DNA of 64,000 nucleotides from assembly GCA_963422465.1 (NCBI GenBank), contig OY730171.1, forward strand, positions 3,926,202-3,990,201, written 5' to 3'. The stretch is from Lichina pygmaea (Eukaryota; Ascomycota; Lichinomycetes; Lichinales; Lichinaceae). Below are positions 59,106-64,000 of the stretch, piece after piece (position 1 is the first letter of the stretch; each line of letters begins with the position of its first letter). A model generated the notes under the pieces. That model did not search any database, was not told where the DNA came from, and saw nothing but the letters and a program-made list of their open reading frames with translations. A program made the translations under genes and the position numbers.

Positions 59106-60195
59106 CAATCTTTCTATTTTTCTAATACTTCTTCTAATCCTCTCTCCTCACTTCTCTATAAGCTCTTTTCCCAGATCACTGTTTTTGTTTCTACTCTGAG
59201 AACACCTCCAAAGTCTCTGTCTACTATCACACCTAACTGGAAAGCAAGATAGCTAGAAGAACTAACCACTAACCAAGATTACTCTAAGAAACAATTTCAA
59301 GAAGTGTTTCAGAAAGAGTGGGAAGCCAGATGGCAGGCAAACAGACAGAAGTGTTCTCCAGTCTGGGAGCTATTTTGCAGACTACCCCAAAGGAAAAATC
59401 TCAACGTTTTCAAAGACTTGAGAAAAGCTGAAGCTAGTCTTTACTTGCAGATTCTATCAGCAAGGATAGGACTAGCCAGCTTTCTTTTCAGAGCAAATGT
59501 TTCTGACTTCCAATCCCTTCTATGTTCCTGTGGTTTTGGAGAAGAGACTGCTCAACATATTACTTTCTCTTGTAACAAGTTTCTTACTCAAAGACAGCAA
59601 GCCACTTTTCTTTCCTATAATTTCTCTACTTTACTTCAAAAGCCTAAAGTGCTTAAAGAATTTCTTCTCTGGTTTATGTCTTTGAAAAGACTAGACCAGT
59701 TTAACTTAGCACACCAACTCTTACCAGAAAACCTATCATCTCTGTGATTTTATTTTCTCCAGACACTGCATATTCTTCCAGATAATTCCCTAGTCTTACC
59801 CAAGTCTCAGTTTTTATTCCTTCAAAGGTTTTCTGGGAAAAAAAGCATGTATCTAGAAGTTCTGCATGGCTCACCAGCCAAATCAGAGTAAGAATAAAAT
59901 AAAATAAAATAAAAAAATCTCTTCTCTATATGATTCTCCACTCAATATAAAAATTTGAGATAATTCCAACCAAGGATAGTGGACTTATACAAAATTTCAT
60001 CAAGGGGGCCCCTTAACTGCTCGCTATCTGATATCGACCGTCATGTGATCGGGTACGGTAATGAATATGAGCGCTTGATACGGTACCGTACTTCCTCATG
60101 TCACTAGTGAGTCCCAAGTATCTACGTACCTCAAGTTGCTCGGCGTGCCCGGCTTGTCTCTTGGAAAGTTGGTGAGCTCAACGGTCTCAAGCAAG

Positions 60196-61510
60196 ATGAC
60201 AGCGAGAATCGACAAGACGATATCCCGGTTGCAGCAGAGGTGTGTCAAACGAGGATGATCCATATCCAGATCCTCCATCGCTGACCTTTCCCGCCTGCAG
60301 GATCCAAGAGGGCCAGTACTACGAAGCGCATCAGCAGCTGCGCGTTGTCACAGCCCGCTACGTGAAGCAACAGAACTGGAGCGCCGCCGTCGACATCCTC
60401 CATTCAGGCGCCCAGGCGCTCCTCAAGAAATGCCAATACGGAAGCGGCGCGGACCTCTGCCGGCTTCTGGTCACCGTCCTTCAGCAGGCGGAGCAGAAGC
60501 CCGACTCGGGAAGCAAAGGTGGGTCTGCGTTACCGGTAGCCTGCAACGAGCCAACCCGTGGCGGGAGACGCACGCAGCCAGGGTGGTCATCCTGACCGTT
60601 TCATAGCAAAGCTCATATCCCTGCTTCGAATGTTTCCGCCGGAAGAGCCTGGCTGGAAGAGATTCGCGGACGAGGCCATCGCGTATGCTTTCTCTCGGAT
60701 GTGTAGTCTGCAACCGCAGGATCACGCTGACGATCGATAGATGGTCCATCAAAACTGGAGAATGTCCGCTGGGTGATGCAGACCTGCATCAAGCCATAGG
60801 CGAATTATACACACAAGGTTGGACACTCCTTCTGTCCATTGTTAAGATAGGATTGGGTTACCCTGACACCCGGCCCCCAGAGCCCAATCCGTACGATGCA
60901 GAGCGGCATCTGGTCCTAGGAACCAGTTCCGCTCCAGAGCACTTGGCAAATCTGGAGTACGATTGGTACACTGCGGACGAGGCCCATACGGCACCGTTCT
61001 ACATCTCCCGCGCCGTCTTGGCCTATCTGCTCGTCGGCAACCTGCGAGACTCCGCACGCTCCATGCAGATCTTTCTCGACCGCCTGGTGCATGACAAGTC
61101 CAGTATCGGGATACAGGATATGAAGGTCGGGGGCGTCCAAGCGAAGATCATCTCCAGCATGCCCCTAATGAACTTTTTGAATCTATTGCTGCTCGCCGTG
61201 CCGAGGGGAAGAGCAGAGTCCTTTCGGCAGCTCCGAAAGCACTACTCTGGTCATCTCCGAGATCTCGGAGGATGGGAAGAGGTAATTGATGCAGACCCCT
61301 GTGGATACGAGGAATGTCCCGTTGATATCAGGTTCGATCCAGGTTCTGGACCATATCGGAGAAATGTACTTTGGCATCCCTATCCGGAGACAGACGAATC
61401 CTCTCTTCGATATGATGGGCAGCTTGCTCGGTGGTGGTGGTCAAGGCCCTCCGCAGCCGAGTGTACGGAGGATTGACCCTCCAGCACCACCTGCAGTCGA
61501 TTTAGACTAG
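60196..61510 (+). CDS. GET4: Get4, cytosolic factor of the GET tail-anchor pathway
   Basis: Partner of Get5 that hands tail-anchored proteins from Sgt2 to Get3. Exons 60196-60239, 60301-60518, 60607-60682, 60741-60817, 60881-61281 and 61343-61510 give 327 residues. The alpha-solenoid starts RIQEGQYYEAHQQLRVVTAR, then GADLCRLLVTVLQQ, FPPEEPGWKRF, RAVLAYLLVGNLRDSARSM and MNFLNLLLLAVPRG. The C-terminal block IGEMYFGIPIRRQTNPLFDM identifies the family. The frame does not close without every intron listed. The transposon nest separates it from MMM1. Confidence 0.93.
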
Positions 61511-61630
61511 GACAGACACCAGGGCTTCGTGTCCGGAATCACCTTTGTCGAAATTCCACGTGACGTGTCAGAGAACAGTTCGTCTCGGGTTGTTCCCACG
61601 AGGGCATTGCATATGCGCACCTCGCGGCAT

Positions 61631-62214
61631 TCAACGTTCATCTTCCGCTTCGTACATCCAATTGTCGTCCTTCAAGGACGCGGCAGTCTCACGCAGGCTG
61701 TGCTGGACAGCGGCCAGCAGCTCTGACAACCTCGGCGCTCGTTAGGAGGAGCGCACGGTAGACGGCCGTCTGCACTAGCGGATGCATACCAGCAGGTTCG
61801 CTTGGCCGACGATTGCGGTCCCGGAGATGGTACTTGACTGCTTCAGCCAGGCGCGCATCTTCTCCTGCACCGATGCAGCATAACCCCTCGCGTCAGCTTA
61901 AGAGCTGCCTCGACAGTGCACCTGCAACATGCTCCGGGCGATCCCTTGCGATCGGTGCGCTTCCACTTACGTTCCTTCTCCGTCACCTCGTCTTGCCCCG
62001 CTGTCGGAATGCCGGGCACTTCGAACTGATAACTGCCATCCTTGTCGCGCACGACGATCTCTTCGTCCGCCTCTTCGGCCGGGGTCTGAATCGTCGTCGT
62101 CGCCGACGTCGCCGTCGAGCTCGCTGTCGGCCGCCGACTGAGATGTTGGTGAAATAGGTTGCGCCTGCTGCTGTTGCTGTTGCTGTTCGTCCGCGTCGTG
62201 CGCGACGTCATCAT
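61631..62214 (-). CDS. Small uncharacterised protein
   Basis: Exons 62214-61971, 61864-61790 and 61722-61631 splice to 136 residues. The N-terminus is Ser/Thr/Asn-rich (from a CTG-type repeat) and has two adjacent ATGs. The core reads EEIVVRDKDGSYQFEVPGIP, then KEREDARLAEAVKYHLRDRN and ELLAAVQHSLRETAASLKDD with an acidic end WMYEAEDER. It is charged, helical and has no membrane segment. I do not recognise the family. The clean three-exon splice with consensus donors (GTAAGT, GTATGC) argues that it is real. It shares a 188-bp divergent promoter with RAI1 and converges with GET4, stops 120 bp apart. Confidence 0.75.
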
Positions 62215-62402
62215 TGCGATCTGGCTCTGTGGGAGGGATACCGTATGCTGTGATGGACTACTGTAGGTACGTAGCGAGAGGAGGGATTACGAGCATGTCG
62301 AGGTGTACACTGCCGGTCGCCGGTGGCCCATTAGTCAGCCGTTGGAGATATCAGTTGCCCTTGGATATTCGACTGTTCCAAGCATCGATTCTGCCAAAGA
62401 CC
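62215..62402. promoter_or_regulatory. Bidirectional promoter between the small protein gene and RAI1
   Basis: 188 bp between divergent ATGs, so both genes must share control sequences or overlap leaders. Confidence 0.5.
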
Positions 62403-63967
62403 ATGCCTACCTTCCCGATTTCCCCGGCTGAGCGATTCAGGGGCTCCAGCGCGACTATCAGGAGACCGCACGTTGGTATATCGACAGCAGACCTCCATTT
62501 CCAATGGCTCACTGGCGCTTAGGAGATTGCTTGCTTCTCGTACGATGACACTCACACCTACCATGCGGACGAATCATCACTGCGGTACTACTACCCTGCT
62601 CGGATCGGGGCGGATCTCTCACGAGGGTTCGACCAATTCCAGAAGCTGGACGATACAGCCGACGGCCATCTGGACGCCCTCTTGAAGACGATCGTGCGCC
62701 TCGAGAAGCAAACGGGAGCCCGCGTCCAAGCTGATCTCATCACATGGCGAGGCATGATGACGAAGGTATGTCGACGAGCATCTCGTCCGGTACGTCTCGA
62801 AATGCTGAGTCCATGCAGATTCTATGCACCCCATTCGACAACTCCAACGGGTTAGGCTTCTGGGATAGGATCGCCGTCAGCGCGGATTCTAATCTGCCTA
62901 CTAGTTTCGAGATGAATGCTACCCTCTTCCAAGTGCGCATATGGGACTCTGGAACTCATCTTCCCCCACCTTAGCTGACCTCGTCGCAACTCAAGGGAAC
63001 CATGTGAGTGCTACAGTAAGGTAAAAGCCACGCTTGACTAACTCTCGCAGATTCATCGAGGAGAACCATGGGTACAAGTTGGCGCAGTGGGAGACCCAAC
63101 GCCTCCAGCCCTCACAGCCTGGCGGTCCTTCGCAGGATCTGATGAGTTTTTGGGGTACACCTAAGCCGCATGTGTCTTTCTGCCTTTGCCTTCTGATACG
63201 CTCAACACAGGCTACAAATTCGAAACCTTGTCGTTGATCCCGGATACGTGGGCCGAGACGGACCGCGACTTCATTGAGAGTCGAGAAGACCACGTCGTCA
63301 ACAATCACGCGCAATACTGCTGTGTGGTCAAGACCGGGTTCGGCAAGATGAGAGTGGTTCTGGGTGGCGAAGTAGATGCAGGTCGCTAAGTCGGATCCTT
63401 AGACCCTCACTGGCTGTATATCTGATGCTGCACAGTGTGGGACGCAAAACCGGAAAACAAGGACGATCCCGTCGACTGGGTCGAGCTCAAGACCAGCGCC
63501 GAGCTGTACAACGACAGAGCCGCCATGAAGTTCGAGCGGAAGCTTCTCAAATTCTGGGCGCAGTCTTTCCTCCTGGGCGTCCCGAGGATCATCGTCGGGT
63601 TTCGGAGCACACACGGCATACTCGAGAGGATAGAAGAGTTTGAGACGCAGGACATCCCCGGCAATGTGAAGCGGGAGGGCAAGGGAACTTGGGATGGCAA
63701 CCTGTGCATCAACTTCGCAGCCGCATTTCTTGAATGTATGCTCTACGAAACCCCCAATGGTGATGGTGACACCTTCACACAACGCTGACGTGCAAATTGG
63801 ATGTAGGGCTCAAAGCCAACATCACGAGCGAAGGGGTCTGGCGTATCAGGAAGAAGGAGCACTCGAGATCGATCGAACTGTTCAAGCTGGAAGAGACTGG
63901 ACATGGGGACATTCTGTCCTCTGAGTTCGTGGAGTGGCGCCAGCAGATGGCCTCTGCGGTTGCATGA
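62403..63967 (+). CDS. RAI1: Rai1/DXO-family decapping nuclease
   Basis: Removes incomplete or non-canonical caps and supports the exonuclease Rat1. Nine exons give 378 residues: 62403-62471, 62523-62765, 62819-62850, 62905-62932, 62975-63003, 63051-63154, 63211-63381, 63436-63735 and 63807-63967. Three consecutive micro-exons (32, 28 and 29 nt) encode LCTPFDNSNGFEMNATLFQ and the following DGTI-like block. Starts MPTFPISPAERFRGSS. Active-site motifs are present: GYKFE (169-173), GEVDA with E222/D224, and ELK with E242/K244, plus the VWDAKPEN block. The C-terminus VEWRQQMASAV fits the family. The upstream RPH/EIACFSYDD junction was chosen by frame. Confidence 0.95.
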
Positions 63968-64000
63968 AGGCCTCAGCGGGACCGGAAGAAGTGGCGTTGC

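Larger units (their letters stand above)
50864..59747 (+). pseudogene. LINE ORF2 reverse transcriptase, split by two LTR insertions
   Basis: Coding blocks are 50864-51682, 58234-58505 and 59111-59747, in one frame once the LTR elements and one copy of each duplication are left out. RT motifs begin at WRPIALLNTIGKLMEAL, with MGFRKGRSTESALFL, LSLDISEAYDRV, GVSQGSPLSP and the catalytic GFADDTN. The last block has the C-terminal knuckle CSCGFGEETAQHITFSC. In-frame stops include TAA at 51290-51292, TAG soon after 58233 (Trp codon expected) and TAG near 59250. The N-terminal half of ORF2 is absent. Confidence 0.88.
49734..59916 (+). mobile_element. Tad1-like non-LTR retrotransposon (LINE) inserted in the fold-back element
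   Basis: Bounded by the 13-bp duplication ATCTCTTCTCTAT at 49721-49733 and 59917-59929, and ending in an A-rich (AAAAT)n tail at 59892-59916. The 3' coding part is ORF2 reverse transcriptase. The first 1.1 kb (49734-50860) is GC-rich with short frames only. ORF1 and the endonuclease domain are missing, so this copy has an internal deletion or chimeric 5' end. Removing the two LTR insertions gives about 3 kb of LINE. Confidence 0.88.
49118..60058. mobile_element. Fold-back pogo derivative hosting the transposon nest
   Basis: Outermost element, flanked by TA at 49116-49117 and 60059-60060. Its ends start CCGTACCCGATCACATGACGG and are inverted repeats of about 130-200 bp. Both ends derive from the 3' end of the family seen at 13697-15841. 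Between them, 49318-49500 matches the N-terminal transposase coding region (compare 13960-14060) and 49500-49690 matches the 3' coding end. Without the LINE the element would be about 750 bp, so it is an internally deleted, non-autonomous fold-back copy. Confidence 0.85.

Overview
The window looks like a piece of a filamentous ascomycete (Pezizomycotina) genome. The genes are GC-rich, with many short GT-AG introns. Products include an RcoA/Tup1 co-repressor, a WOPR regulator of the Ryp1/Sge1 type and the ERMES subunit Mmm1. The transposable elements are fungal types: a pogo/Fot1-like DNA element, a Tad1-like LINE and a Ty3/gypsy chromovirus. They carry C-to-T damage of the kind left by repeat-induced point mutation (RIP). 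I cannot name the species from sequence alone. All gene models below were spliced by hand, using splice sites that keep the reading frame and match family motifs.

Layout. 1-9.8 kb has no supportable gene: it is microsatellites, G/C homopolymers, GTAC-rich tracts and a 5'-truncated LINE copy. 9.9-12.7 kb is the tup1/rcoA homologue (minus, 8 exons). 13.7-15.8 kb is a nearly complete pogo-like transposon. 16-21.3 kb mixes a decayed unrecognised ORF, a small secreted/membrane Cys-rich protein gene, another LINE fragment and two MITE-like inverted-repeat elements. 22.3-23.7 kb is the C-5 sterol desaturase gene (ERG3). 26.1-27.9 kb is the WOPR regulator (minus), with about 9 kb of gene-free DNA upstream, including a 200-N gap. 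36.9-48.4 kb is a compact housekeeping block: TDP1 (minus), an FAD/NAD(P)-binding protein (plus), tRNA isopentenyltransferase (minus), GDP-mannose transporter (plus) and MMM1 (plus). 49.1-60.1 kb is a transposon nest. 60.2-64.0 kb returns to genes: GET4 (plus), a small conserved-looking protein (minus) and RAI1 (plus).

The main discovery is the nest at 49118-60058, where every insertion can be read from its target-site duplication. A fold-back derivative of the pogo family (TA flanks) was hit by a LINE (13-bp duplication). The LINE reverse-transcriptase ORF was then hit twice by the same LTR family: one full-length chromovirus (CCAGA) and one solo LTR (CAATC). The two LTRs of the full element differ, by my hand count, at about 45 of 602 positions, all transitions. 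The chromovirus also carries an antisense Cys-rich ORF, a W-x2-C-x4-C-x2-H triplet between gag and protease, a predicted self-priming primer site, and 42-bp tandem hairpin repeats in U3.

The genes are not an operon-like system. The functional threads are transcription control (Tup1, WOPR), sterol and membrane biology (Erg3, Mmm1, Get4, GDP-mannose transport) and RNA/DNA quality control (isopentenyltransferase, Rai1, Tdp1).
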